A stretch of DNA of 64,000 nt from Lachnospiraceae bacterium (GCA_029008875.1 JAQXJP010000009.1:1-64000), one strand, 5' to 3'. Shown: positions 8,205-18,214, counted from the stretch's first letter. The notes: generated by a model not told the origin, from the sequence alone. A program made the numbers and translations.

Positions 8205-11200
8205 ATGGCAGAAGAGCTTAAGCGACTTTTGGAAGAATTGGAGAGACTGGCATCAAACAATCAATGGGAACAAATTGAGGTGAGACTGGCGGAACTATCT
8301 GATGATGAACAGTTCCGGTTGGATATTTATCTTAGATTCGGACACCTATCGGTTGAGGGACTATTGGTATTCCCTTATCGGAACGGAAAGTATTTCAATG
8401 ACCGTCCTCGTCGATGGGCTCAGTGGATAGAAAATCGGACCTTCCAAATCGGAGATGCTTTAAGCATGCGGCAACTGGGACCGGTGGAAAATAAGGACAA
8501 CTATTGTGTCTGCAACATCTTAGACAAAGAGTCTGAACGTCGCCGAATCGAAGACATAACCTACATAAACGAATTATATCTAGATATTGATCTTGCCCAC
8601 AATATGGATGGAACAACAAGGTCGAGGTTGCTTAAGAAGGTCCGAATTCGGCTAGATGAGCTCTTCGATACGGGGGAGTTACCGAGATGCCTATTTGGAT
8701 TTACGGGACGGGGGTTTTGCCTTCACTACATTCTGCTTAATCCAATAGATGCTTCGTCGGATGATGCAATTAAGTTTGCCGCACTGTATCAGTGTGCCAT
8801 GGATTACTTGGAATCTCTTTTTGATGATTTGAGAGATTCGAATTTGGACATCGACAGAAGTGTGTGTTCGCTTAACCGCCTAAGCCGGATGATGGGCACC
8901 AAGAATACGAAGGCGGCAAACTTAAGTGCCCGTTTCATTGCGGTGGTACAAAAGCGATACACATTGGAAGAGCTTATTAGGGCATTTGTTCACAATCCAG
9001 TGGATTTCACATTTCGATGTAATCTCAAGGAAAGGGGCCGTCGAATTACCAAGAGCGCAATGGTAAAAGAATATGAAAAGCTTGCACGACAGGCGGAAAT
9101 GGATTCCAAGAAACGCGAGAAACTGCCCAAACAAGCAAGTGAAAAGATGAAAGAAGCCAAGAGCACGGGGAAGAGCTACCGGGATGGCGATAGCATGCCA
9201 TGTGTCGATTATGACCCGGCTAGGGCGCATAGGGCGCGATACGCACTGATTAAGTTGGACAAGTTCTTTGGAACAAGAAATTGGGTTGATGGTGATAAAC
9301 GATCTGAATTTGCGTGGACGGTGTATAACTGCGCAAGAACGCTATACACACAGGATAAGGCGGAATTTATCCTGTGCGATTACAATGAGCGGATGGCAGA
9401 TCCACTTGAAAATGAAGTATTGGACCGGATTATTGACTCAGCGGAAGAACTTGTCTTTACGGAGGGAGAATCCTATCTGCCTTCCTATGAGACTTTGATT
9501 GAGAGATTACAGATGGATAGGCAGATGGCATGCGACTTGGGATTTTGTGCAGATGAGTGGGAGCGACAAAGAGATGAGCACATTGCAACGGCATACGATC
9601 GCGATGTGTTGATTATGGCGCTGTATCGCGAGGGCTATTCTTATTCTGAAATTGCGAGCAAAGTAAAGGAAAAATATCCGGACTCAGATATCAGCAAGAC
9701 GACAGCCTATCGCAGAGTGCAGAAACTAAAGGACGTTGACTTTGGCGCGGTGAAGCGAACCATATACGCGACATATCAGCTAGGTGATACTCCACGAAAG
9801 CCTAAAGGGTGGGGGTTACCGTTCCAACATTTCTATAATGATGACAAAACCCAACATAAGCAACAAATGCAAGGGGATGACCTAGATTGGATAAACAAAT
9901 CGGATGCTACAAGTAGGGAGTTAAACAAAGAGATAATTCCATCTGAAGCGATTACTCTCCCAAAGGTTTCACTGGAACAAGACTTGAATCTTAAAGAGAT
10001 GATACTTAATGATCTTTTGGCGAGGCAAGATGTATGTATCTTTGGCGTGGGCGGGACCGGGAAGAGTTACATAATACGTAAGTTCATAAGTGTTTGTGAA
10101 ACACGAAGAATTGCGGTAATTGCACCTACTGGCGTTGCAAGCAGTAATCTACCAGGTGGTGTTACAATCCATAAGTTTCTCGGTCTCAGTCAATCAATAG
10201 ACCTGTTAGCTAATCCTAAGGCAGTACCAGAGACGTTGACCAATATTGATTGCGTAATTGTTGACGAACTCTCCATGTGCCGAGCTGATCTGTTTGATTA
10301 TCTGGAAAAATGCTTACGGATGGTTGAGCAACAGACCGGTAAACACATTCAAAGAGTATTTCTTGCTGACTTGAAACAGATACCTCCGGTTATACCCAAC
10401 GAGGAAAAGAAACGCTTAAGTTATTGCTATGAATCAAAAAAGTATATGTTCTTTGACAGTACGTTGTTTAAAGAGTTGCAACTGAAGTATTACCGATGCG
10501 ATTACAATCACAGGGCGAATCAGGAAGAAAGAGAATTTGCAACAATGTTGCTGAGAATTCATGAAAACGATGCTACTGTACGTCCTTACTTTAATCAACG
10601 AGTAATCTCTACTCTTGAAGTACCGCAGAATGCGGTCTATCTAGCTGCTTGGAATAAAGAGGTTGATAGCTACAATGCTTATATGATTAACCAACATCGG
10701 GGGGAGCCATCCTTTTGTTATGCCGAAGCGGAATACATATCTGGGGAAAACAATACAGAAGGGAACTTTGACGTTGAGACAAGAATACCATTATTCACCG
10801 GAATGCCAATTATGACCATTCGCAATCGGTTGGAGAACGGGTATGCAAACGGAACATTTGGAGTCATTGTAAAGATTAACGCAAAAAGTATCATCATCCA
10901 AAAGCGAGATGGAACAACCGTAAAAGTGGAAAGAGAGCTGTTTGTATCTGATGAATCAGAATCCGTTCAAATTAGGCAACTCCCAATCAGAGTAGCCTTT
11001 AGTGTGAGTATTAATAAATGCCAGGGACTGACCTTGGACGTGCCTGTTGTGGTGAATCCATATTGCTTTGAATGCGGTCAATTGTATACGGCACTCAGCA
11101 GGGTGCGTACACTTGATAACCTCTATTTGACGGATAGTATACCGGAATCCAGTATGATTCCCAATCCGGAGGCGGATACATTTATGGCTTCGATTGAATT

Positions 11201-11258
11201 AATTACCGCAGAGAATATGCACCAATACGTAGATAATACCGGCAATAGTATAGACTAA
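8205..11258 (+). CDS. primase-like (AEP-type) / PIF1-RecD-like SF1 helicase fusion, probable replication protein
   Basis: N-terminal LYLDIDL ... GFCLHY ... LDIDRSVCSLNRLSRMMGTKN (AEP-like motifs); central HTH; C-terminal GVGGTGKS, VIVDELSM, VAFSVSINKCQGLTLD, YTALSRVRTLDNLYL. Confidence 0.75.
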   Translation: MAEELKRLLEELERLASNNQWEQIEVRLAELSDDEQFRLDIYLRFGHLSVEGLLVFPYRNGKYFNDRPRRWAQWIENRTFQIGDALSMRQLGPVENKDNYCVCNILDKESERRRIEDITYINELYLDIDLAHNMDGTTRSRLLKKVRIRLDELFDTGELPRCLFGFTGRGFCLHYILLNPIDASSDDAIKFAALYQCAMDYLESLFDDLRDSNLDIDRSVCSLNRLSRMMGTKNTKAANLSARFIAVVQKRYTLEELIRAFVHNPVDFTFRCNLKERGRRITKSAMVKEYEKLARQAEMDSKKREKLPKQASEKMKEAKSTGKSYRDGDSMPCVDYDPARAHRARYALIKLDKFFGTRNWVDGDKRSEFAWTVYNCARTLYTQDKAEFILCDYNERMADPLENEVLDRIIDSAEELVFTEGESYLPSYETLIERLQMDRQMACDLGFCADEWERQRDEHIATAYDRDVLIMALYREGYSYSEIASKVKEKYPDSDISKTTAYRRVQKLKDVDFGAVKRTIYATYQLGDTPRKPKGWGLPFQHFYNDDKTQHKQQMQGDDLDWINKSDATSRELNKEIIPSEAITLPKVSLEQDLNLKEMILNDLLARQDVCIFGVGGTGKSYIIRKFISVCETRRIAVIAPTGVASSNLPGGVTIHKFLGLSQSIDLLANPKAVPETLTNIDCVIVDELSMCRADLFDYLEKCLRMVEQQTGKHIQRVFLADLKQIPPVIPNEEKKRLSYCYESKKYMFFDSTLFKELQLKYYRCDYNHRANQEEREFATMLLRIHENDATVRPYFNQRVISTLEVPQNAVYLAAWNKEVDSYNAYMINQHRGEPSFCYAEAEYISGENNTEGNFDVETRIPLFTGMPIMTIRNRLENGYANGTFGVIVKINAKSIIIQKRDGTTVKVERELFVSDESESVQIRQLPIRVAFSVSINKCQGLTLDVPVVVNPYCFECGQLYTALSRVRTLDNLYLTDSIPESSMIPNPEADTFMASIELITAENMHQYVDNTGNSID

Positions 11259-11830
11259 TTGTTCCCGGCTATGGTCTCTAGCTCTTGGATTGTCCATCTG
11301 TGTATTCCCTTAAGCTTTGCTTTTTTCTTTGCGAGGGAGTGATGTTTGCCGACAATTTTGGCATGACCCAGAAGCTCCTCGCGTCCTTCAGTGCTTAACG
11401 ACACAAAGATGCGGAGGAGCTGGTCCAGATCATCCATCTCTTCTGCGGAACTGATGGTTGAAAGTAACGCTTGTAGGGAGCTTACTTGATACTTATTAAT
11501 TTGCTGCTGAAGAGTTGCGTTAGCAGAGTCTGGTTGGATTGATGACGTTGCATTCTTCCCATAGATGGCCTCAACATATCTTTCTAGTACCTTTGAATGA
11601 GTTTTTGGAAGTTTGTCATATTCGATGGTCGGAAGTGAACTACATATCTCGGAGGGACTAAGTTGTAATGCGGCCGCACATTTGATGGCTCGTTCAATGG
11701 GCATCGTTCGGCCGGCTTTTGCCGCAGATGAAATTGTTGTTGCGGGGATGCCTGTCTGCTGCGCGAATGAATTCAGCGAGATATTCCTGTTAGTTAAGAT
11801 ATTTAACAGATTTTGGTAATCGTTGCACAT
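11255..11830 (-). CDS. XRE-type HTH transcriptional regulator
   Basis: ISLNSFAQQTGIPATTISSAAKAGRTMPIERAIKCAAALQLSPSEI HTH. Confidence 0.75.
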   Translation of the reverse strand: MCNDYQNLLNILTNRNISLNSFAQQTGIPATTISSAAKAGRTMPIERAIKCAAALQLSPSEICSSLPTIEYDKLPKTHSKVLERYVEAIYGKNATSSIQPDSANATLQQQINKYQVSSLQALLSTISSAEEMDDLDQLLRIFVSLSTEGREELLGHAKIVGKHHSLAKKKAKLKGIHRWTIQELETIAGNN

Positions 11831-12037
11831 TTTATGTCCTCCCGGTCATTCTATTGTCAAATGGATATCATATAGCTGATATTTATTATAACATTTCGTA
11901 CATAATTCTGCACTATTTTTCCACGATAATCCGTTTATTATCATATTTTTGCTTTCCTTTGCATTTGCAGCGCACATATTTAATGAAGAAACAAAAAGGA
12001 TATTTCTATCAACGAAAGTTGAGAATATCAGAAAGGA

Positions 12038-12316
12038 ATGCAAATGAAGAATCAATACGAATTAGAAACGATGGAACTCATTGTGGGATCGCTCATTGGT
12101 AATCCACGAATGGATCAGATGGAATTCGTGACAGTTATGCTCGAGGCTTTTAGTGTAATTGACTGTCAGATTGAATATGACTTCAATCTGTTGTGCAACG
12201 AGCATAGTGTGAGGGTTCGCGATGATCCTGATATTGCAATTGATATCACATGGACATGCGGTGTTGAGGTTGCGTTAGAGTTGGAATGGTTTGTGGAACA
12301 TTTTTTAGACGAGTAG
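12038..12316 (+). CDS. hypothetical protein
   Basis: 92-aa ORF preceded by agaaagga RBS. Confidence 0.5.
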   Translation: MQMKNQYELETMELIVGSLIGNPRMDQMEFVTVMLEAFSVIDCQIEYDFNLLCNEHSVRVRDDPDIAIDITWTCGVEVALELEWFVEHFLDE

Positions 12317-12329
12317 AAGGAGAGATTAT

Positions 12330-13616
12330 ATGAATAAGACGAATCAGGCCATCATACAGGTGGCAAATATAACAGTAAAGGATGTAATGCAAGCGGTTAG
12401 TTGGTGTGATGAGTTAGTTACGCGATTTGATACAGAGATAAGCGATATTCGCAGGGCGTGTATCCTGGCAAAGAATGAAACTGAGGTGAAGCACCTGAAG
12501 TCTGCTGAAAGGGAGACTCAACTTAATCTGAATGAATTTGCGCGATACCGCGCGTGTTTGCTTGATTTACTCGATGGGGAACAATGCGAATGGGATTTGG
12601 GTGACGATGATGCCGATCCGGTTAACGTGCGTATCCTAATGACGGAAATCCGAGATGCCCGGTATCGTGTATTGATGAAGGACAAGAACGTAGACCCAAT
12701 TGAGGTTCTGGGAGATCCAAACCGGGTCAGCATTCGCGATTACATGTTGCGAGTGCATCCGGATCGGGTGCGGGAATGCAATGGATCACTGCGGTTAACC
12801 TGCTGCGGGGATCTGGTATTGGAGAATGACGGATATCTGATTGGGAAAAACCTGTACTATACCCCGGTGCAAGTGCTTACAGAGATGCTGGGCTACGACC
12901 GTAGATTAGCCCAAAAGGCACTGCTTGGTTCAGCGGAAGCGATATGCGATTATATGGAATCCCCGGCGAGTAGAGGGGTACATCAAGCGTCTGTAGTGAC
13001 AGCAACAGATAATTTCCATTATGTGCCGTCTAAATGGGAAAGGCGAAAAGAAGGCACTCAGGAAGAATACTTGCGCGAGAAGGGCATTTGGATTCCAAGT
13101 GTGTTATTTGAGAGCAGTGATATCCGGCGACTGGGAAGAAAAATTGCCTTTATCAACGAGAAAGGAGATTATATGGAGTTGGTTGACCCGGATCATTGCA
13201 ACGAGGAGCGGGCAAGATATGCAGTCGATACCTGTGGGTATTGGAGCTGGCAACATGACCAAGGGGAAGTGAAGGCACTATTTGTTGTTGGATGTATTCG
13301 GGATGCGTGCTTGCTCATCCGATTCTTCGACAGTTTCATGACGTTAGATGGGATTGTGTTTGCCAGTATCGGATCATCGGGAAGAACGGATGCGGCGATA
13401 CAGGCCATATATGACAACCAATGTGGAAATATTTATCTGGGGTTGTTTAATCGTGGTAGCGTGGAAACTGTCCGCGAAGTAGAACGGATATTTGATGGGG
13501 TAGAGTTGATTCCGTGGAAGGAACGGGTGGTCAAAAATGGAGTTGATGGCGATACCCTGGCAAACATGATGCCCGAGAAGGTGCGGTCGTATTATTTTTC
13601 TATCAGGAGAAAGTAA
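12330..13616 (+). CDS. hypothetical protein, possibly Toprim/DUF3991-like
   Basis: 428-aa ORF with RBS gaaggaga; region ALFVVGCIRDACLLIRFF weakly resembles toprim; family uncertain. Confidence 0.5.
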   Translation: MNKTNQAIIQVANITVKDVMQAVSWCDELVTRFDTEISDIRRACILAKNETEVKHLKSAERETQLNLNEFARYRACLLDLLDGEQCEWDLGDDDADPVNVRILMTEIRDARYRVLMKDKNVDPIEVLGDPNRVSIRDYMLRVHPDRVRECNGSLRLTCCGDLVLENDGYLIGKNLYYTPVQVLTEMLGYDRRLAQKALLGSAEAICDYMESPASRGVHQASVVTATDNFHYVPSKWERRKEGTQEEYLREKGIWIPSVLFESSDIRRLGRKIAFINEKGDYMELVDPDHCNEERARYAVDTCGYWSWQHDQGEVKALFVVGCIRDACLLIRFFDSFMTLDGIVFASIGSSGRTDAAIQAIYDNQCGNIYLGLFNRGSVETVREVERIFDGVELIPWKERVVKNGVDGDTLANMMPEKVRSYYFSIRRK

Positions 13617-13830
13617 TCGTCGGTATGAGGTGCGGAGTTGCTTGAGGGGAGCTCCGCACTGAATGCATATCGGATTTGCAGGGAAGAGCGACAACAATAT
13701 AGGAGTACGGTAGGAATTTTGTGCAGACATCATGGTAGAAAGATGAAAAGCGAGAAACACATATAATAAGAAGAAACTCAAAAAACACATTAAATAAGAA
13801 GAAAAAAATCAAATTTCTTTACGATTTGGG

Positions 13831-13889
13831 TTAGCGTGAGCCTCTTATCGTGTGTAATCATTAAAAACGGGCAATTTTGCTCACGCTAA
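13831..13889. repeat. 11-bp perfect inverted repeat TTAGCGTGAGC ... GCTCACGCTAA
   Basis: arms 13831..13841 and 13879..13889, 37-nt spacer, upstream of 13926 ORF. Confidence 0.75.
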
Positions 13890-13925
13890 AGTCCTCCTCA
13901 ATTAAGGAGGCAGAAAGGAACTAAT

Positions 13926-14591
13926 ATGAAAGAAAACAAGGCACAGGCCCCCAAAATGATTTGCAAGAGCACGATCAAGCAACAGTATGGATGGACAGAC
14001 ACGATGATTGCACAGCTCCTGCCAGAACCCGTCAAGAAAACGAATCCCAGATATAAGAGTGCGACACAGATGTTACTTTGGCCTGAGGATATTGTGATGG
14101 AGGCAATGAAGACAGAAACGTTTGCAACCATGATGCAGAAAGCGAACAAGCAACGTCAGGCTGCTTATAAGGGCGCAAAAATTAGGGAAGAACGAATACG
14201 TCAGGAGAAAGACGCGTTTGTCGACAGTCTCATTGGAAAGATCTACGTGGGATGTGGGAACTTGGATGACTTGAGACATCGTGCCATTGAGGAACAGCAG
14301 GAACACTACCAGGATAAAGACGAATATATCCATAATGCTTACGATTGCACGGCCCAAAGGGTTATCGATCGCTGGACGGTCAACTTTATCCGGCATAGTT
14401 GGTCCAACTATGAGGAACTTTTGCAGGAGTACTGTGATGCTTTCTCGAGCAGGGACACGGATAATTTTGCCAAGATTAAAGAGGCCGTGTTGACGGAAAT
14501 TGCAGAGAAATATCCGGAACTTTCGGAGGCTTGCTCTGAACAAGTGCAACGTTGCATTCACATCGAGGCGCTTCGTGACATGGGTAGATAA
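13926..14591 (+). CDS. hypothetical protein of the replication module
   Basis: 221-aa ORF with RBS; charged helical protein. Confidence 0.6.
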   Translation: MKENKAQAPKMICKSTIKQQYGWTDTMIAQLLPEPVKKTNPRYKSATQMLLWPEDIVMEAMKTETFATMMQKANKQRQAAYKGAKIREERIRQEKDAFVDSLIGKIYVGCGNLDDLRHRAIEEQQEHYQDKDEYIHNAYDCTAQRVIDRWTVNFIRHSWSNYEELLQEYCDAFSSRDTDNFAKIKEAVLTEIAEKYPELSEACSEQVQRCIHIEALRDMGR

Positions 14592-14665
14592 TCGGTGCAC
14601 AAGACATAGCCAGTCCCGCTGCCTCTTAAATGGGGCGGCGGAGATACAATAAGGAGGAAAATGTT

Positions 14666-15487
14666 ATGAAAGAACAAGATTACGCTTACATTGCTTACAC
14701 GGACGGTGGTTGCCGGAATGGATACGGTGGTATCGGATGCCAACTGATTGAAACTGCAACCGGAGAAGTTACGGAAATCTCACAAGGATTTAAAGGTACC
14801 ACCAACAACCGCATGGAGCTTATGGCAATCATAAGTGTGCTGCAACAGATTCCGGAAGGCTCTACAATATTGATTTATACCGATTCCCAGTATGCCATTG
14901 GCTTTTTGAGCGGTACATACCGGCGGAACACCAACTGGGACCTGGGCGATATCGGAGACCCGCTTATGGCCACCAGAAAGGTCACATTCCAACATGTTCC
15001 GGGACATTCAGGAATCAATGGAAACGAACGCTGTGATGAGCTCGCAACGGAAGCAATCCGCTCGATTATGGGCGGAGAGCAGATGCTGCAGAGTGAAGCC
15101 GGTCCACAATCCGCAATGGATGCAAATATTGATGGCGTGCCTGAGGAGATTCGCTTTTACCATGGTGAGAAACGAAAAATCAAGGACACTTGCTTGCATC
15201 TCATCAATAAGGTCAATACAAATAAGCACCTCAATTTCAAGGCCTTCAAGGAGCTTAAAACCGGCGGCTTGGACGAATGGTCGTCGGTGAAACTGCCGGA
15301 GCTCCGGAGACTGGTGCCCGATGATGCGTTCCAATATCTGGCCGACCAGTTGGAAGACGACGACAAGGACATTGCCGTGGCACTCCGATGGTACTGTCGA
15401 GGATTACGACTTGATCTCGCGGCACGCAAGCTGTTTGTTGACCGAGAGATTCGAATGAATGCACAGAATGCAAGCATGCGATACTAA
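14666..15487 (+). CDS. ribonuclease HI family protein with C-terminal extension
   Basis: AYTDGGCRNGYGGIG, TTNNRMELMAI, IYTDSQY, HVPGHSGINGNERCDELA; start after aggagg. Confidence 0.85.
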   Translation: MKEQDYAYIAYTDGGCRNGYGGIGCQLIETATGEVTEISQGFKGTTNNRMELMAIISVLQQIPEGSTILIYTDSQYAIGFLSGTYRRNTNWDLGDIGDPLMATRKVTFQHVPGHSGINGNERCDELATEAIRSIMGGEQMLQSEAGPQSAMDANIDGVPEEIRFYHGEKRKIKDTCLHLINKVNTNKHLNFKAFKELKTGGLDEWSSVKLPELRRLVPDDAFQYLADQLEDDDKDIAVALRWYCRGLRLDLAARKLFVDREIRMNAQNASMRY

Positions 15488-15508
15488 CAATGAAGGAGGT
15501 AAGAGGAT

Positions 15509-15733
15509 ATGATTGAGATTGCGGCAAAGGCGAAATACTACATACAGTTATTGGGGCTGGACGACCCCTGCATGCACAATGTAATGGCATTTATGGGCGG
15601 GACTAATGAGCATCACCCAATGGAAGTAATGGAGCTAATCGGACAGATTCTGATGAGCTTTGTGGGAAAATACGAGGATTGCCCCGGAAAGACTCTCACC
15701 ATCTATGTGATGGATGCAAACGAAGAGGGTTAG
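15509..15733 (+). CDS. hypothetical small protein
   Basis: 74-aa ORF with gaaggaggt RBS. Confidence 0.5.
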   Translation: MIEIAAKAKYYIQLLGLDDPCMHNVMAFMGGTNEHHPMEVMELIGQILMSFVGKYEDCPGKTLTIYVMDANEEG

Positions 15734-16375
15734 AATTCGATAAAAGCTGGGTCTGCTATAAATGTGTTGAAGCATACATTGATGGAAAAGGTATGCTCCG
15801 GGATAAAGAAACTAACAAAGACTATGGGAATGTTTTTTACCTCAAAACGAATTCTTTAGCCAACGATACCCAGAGTCATACCTATCCAGATAATTCACCC
15901 CCAAAAAACGGATGCTACATTGAAAAAAACTTTATAAGGAGATTGATTGTGAAATTAACAAATCTCTAAACATAATCTAAAATAGCTACCTGGTTTCTGT
16001 TATTCTGTGATATAATGGATATGGCATAAATCCTCTTTGTTAGAATGTTTTTTTTGACACCTCAATTATATCAAAAGAGTGCTATTTATGCCCTTTTTGA
16101 GTCCGAAATCTTGACACTATCGGGAAGTTTGAGTAAAATTATTAAAGAATATATGCATTTAATTATATCGAAGATTGGTACTGTGATAACGAGGCGGCTA
16201 TTGAATCTAAATATGTAAATGAATGGTATAAGAATTATTTTAATTCAATATCGAAAACAAAAGGAGATTATTATGACCAAAAAAATGATAGAAACAATGG
16301 CGTACAGACTTGTTTCAGGAAAATCTGGAATTGAGGATTTTTAAATTAGTCTATTAAAAATGGGAGATATACGAA

Positions 16376-16522
16376 ATGGCATTTGGAGTATCAGATGCAT
16401 GTTTTACATGCAAGTATCTTAACTGGGATGAGAGAGACGGAGAAAAGGTTTATTGTGAATGGATTAAAGGCTATATTAAGCCAGATGTGGATGGTTGTGG
16501 ACATCATGACGAAAAAAAATAA
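16376..16522 (+). CDS. small Cys-rich peptide MAFGVSDACFTCKYLNWDERDGEKVYCEWIKGYIKPDVDGCGHHDEKK
   Basis: hand translation; below the 60-aa ORF cutoff; CxxC...C...C-GHH zinc-ribbon-like pattern. Confidence 0.5.
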   Translation: MAFGVSDACFTCKYLNWDERDGEKVYCEWIKGYIKPDVDGCGHHDEKK

Positions 16523-16545
16523 TAAAAAGGGGACAGGAATAACGT

Positions 16546-16686
16546 ATGGCAGAATATTACGAAAATAAGTTTATGCATTATTTCGGGCAGGAAATTGCTG
16601 ATCCAATGGGGGTTAATGATATGAGTAAAGTAACTCCGGAGGTTATTATTGGCAATATGAAAGCATTGTGTGATAACAAGGAATAG
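16546..16686 (+). CDS. small ORF MAEYYENKFMHYFGQEIADPMGVNDMSKVTPEVIIGNMKALCDNKE
   Basis: hand translation, 46 aa. Confidence 0.4.
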   Translation: MAEYYENKFMHYFGQEIADPMGVNDMSKVTPEVIIGNMKALCDNKE

Positions 16687-16791
16687 TGCCAGACATGGAA
16701 CCATATGAAGTAGAGATGGAATGGCATCAAACAATATTAGCGGTATTCAATTCGCTGATAGAATAATTGTTGGGTGGTGCAGTGATTAGAT

Positions 16792-18048
16792 ATGAAATGG
16801 TCAAGATTTAATTATACATATAAAACTGAAAAGAGAGTGGTTCTGTATAATACTTTTTCTAAAGCTATTCTTGAACTTGATATTGAGGAGTATGAACGGT
16901 TTAAAAATGGCGATTATGGTTCAGAAGAGATTGCTTTAATTGATAATGGTATTATTGTTAGCGATGATTATGACGAATGCGAGTTTTTGAAATATATTCA
17001 TTATAGGACGCGTTTTTCTTCAGATGTCATGACCCTAACTATTGCACCTACGCTTGATTGTAATTTTGATTGTCCGTACTGTTTTGAAAATAAACGTAAA
17101 GGACAAATGACGGAGAAAGTTAGGATTGCAATTGTAGATTTTATTAAAAATAAAGTTCAAAATGGAGTAAAGAAGATTGATCTTACTTGGTACGGTGGAG
17201 AACCGTTATTGCAAGTTGATTGTATAAAGACTATATATCAAGGTGTTTCTGAAACGCTTTGCAAAAATGGTGCTGAATTGAGGCAGTTCTTAATAACAAA
17301 CGGGTTCTTGCTGTCTGGGGATACCGTTGATGTCTTGGAAGAGTGTGGGATTCGTCATATTCAGATTACCATAGATGGTAAGGAAGAAGATCATAACAAG
17401 CGTCGCTATTTAAGAGGCGGAAAAGGTACTTATGATACAATCATAAGTAATATAAAGGGGTTGAGAGGTAGAGATTTTAGAATTGATATCCGTAGTAATA
17501 TTGATGCAGAGAATAGTAGCGGTTATGGTCAGCTGCAAGCTGAAATAGATCGAATAAAAGATGTTAGTATTAGAATGTATCCGGCGGTTACTGAGAATAT
17601 TAACGAGAGACGAAAAGACCGCATGGACCTATATATGGAGCATTCTCAATACATGGATTTTATTAGTGAAGGTCGTGACGAGGGAACGGTGAGTTCATAT
17701 GTCTGTGAGGTTGAGGATAATAGATGTTTTTTTTGCTCGGCAGAGTTAGAGAATACATTTGTTATTGATGAATTAGGAAATGTATATAAATGTTGGGATG
17801 AAATAGGAAAAGAAGAGTCTATTTGCTTTAATGTACTGAACCCGGATGATATCAATTATGAAGCTTTACTAAAATATATGGGGGGAGATCCTTTTGACAG
17901 AGATGATTGTAAGGATTGTGTTTTTTTGCCCATATGTTTTGGCGGATGTAGGTTTCAACGTGGATTAGGTGCTCATTCCGTATGCGTCCATACAGAGAAT
18001 AGTATAAATGAGTTTTTAAAAAGAGAATTGCAAAGGGAGGGGGTGTAA
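16792..18048 (+). CDS. radical SAM/SPASM peptide maturase (1)
   Basis: CNFDCPYCFE (CxxxCxxC), WYGGEPLL, C-terminal SPASM CFFCSAELENTFVIDELGNVYKCWDE ... CKDCVFLPICFGGC. Confidence 0.9.
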   Translation: MKWSRFNYTYKTEKRVVLYNTFSKAILELDIEEYERFKNGDYGSEEIALIDNGIIVSDDYDECEFLKYIHYRTRFSSDVMTLTIAPTLDCNFDCPYCFENKRKGQMTEKVRIAIVDFIKNKVQNGVKKIDLTWYGGEPLLQVDCIKTIYQGVSETLCKNGAELRQFLITNGFLLSGDTVDVLEECGIRHIQITIDGKEEDHNKRRYLRGGKGTYDTIISNIKGLRGRDFRIDIRSNIDAENSSGYGQLQAEIDRIKDVSIRMYPAVTENINERRKDRMDLYMEHSQYMDFISEGRDEGTVSSYVCEVEDNRCFFCSAELENTFVIDELGNVYKCWDEIGKEESICFNVLNPDDINYEALLKYMGGDPFDRDDCKDCVFLPICFGGCRFQRGLGAHSVCVHTENSINEFLKRELQREGV

Positions 18049-18168
18049 ATGATGATAATAGTAAAGAAGGCTAAGTCAGATGTGAAGACATTAAAGAAGG
18101 CTTCTGAAAGAGTTCATTCAGAATGTGATCATATCAAATGTAAGCTTTGTCCTCCGATGAAGGAGTAG
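18049..18168 (+). CDS. candidate RiPP precursor 1 (MMIIVKKAKSDVKTLKKASERVHSECDHIKCKLCPPMKE)
   Basis: 39-aa ORF starting immediately after the rSAM stop; three Cys at the C-terminus; RBS ggaggggg. Confidence 0.6.
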   Translation: MMIIVKKAKSDVKTLKKASERVHSECDHIKCKLCPPMKE

Positions 18169-18178
18169 CTGAAAGGGA

Positions 18179-18203
18179 GCGGGAGTCCGTAAAGGATTCC
18201 CGC
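18179..18203 (+). terminator. strong hairpin after precursor 1, possible attenuator/processing element
   Basis: GCGGGAGTCC-gtaaa-GGATTCCCGC, 10-bp stem with one G-U; weak following T tract. Confidence 0.55.
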
Positions 18204-18214
18204 AATTGTTAATC

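Noticed and set aside
13374-13790. 138-aa - strand ORF
   Set aside because: Overlaps the supported 12330..13616 gene in antisense, no motif.
15679-15969. 96-aa ORF with Cys4 pattern (CDGCKRRG...WVCYKC)
   Set aside because: Starts inside the upstream 74-aa gene in another frame; possibly real or a remnant, but start and coding status are unclear.
16140-16330. open frame without start codon (YAFNYIEDWYCDNEAAIESKYVNEWYKNYFNSISKTKGDYYDQ...)
   Set aside because: Looks protein-like but lacks an ATG/RBS after the preceding stop; may be a pseudogene fragment, not enough evidence to call.
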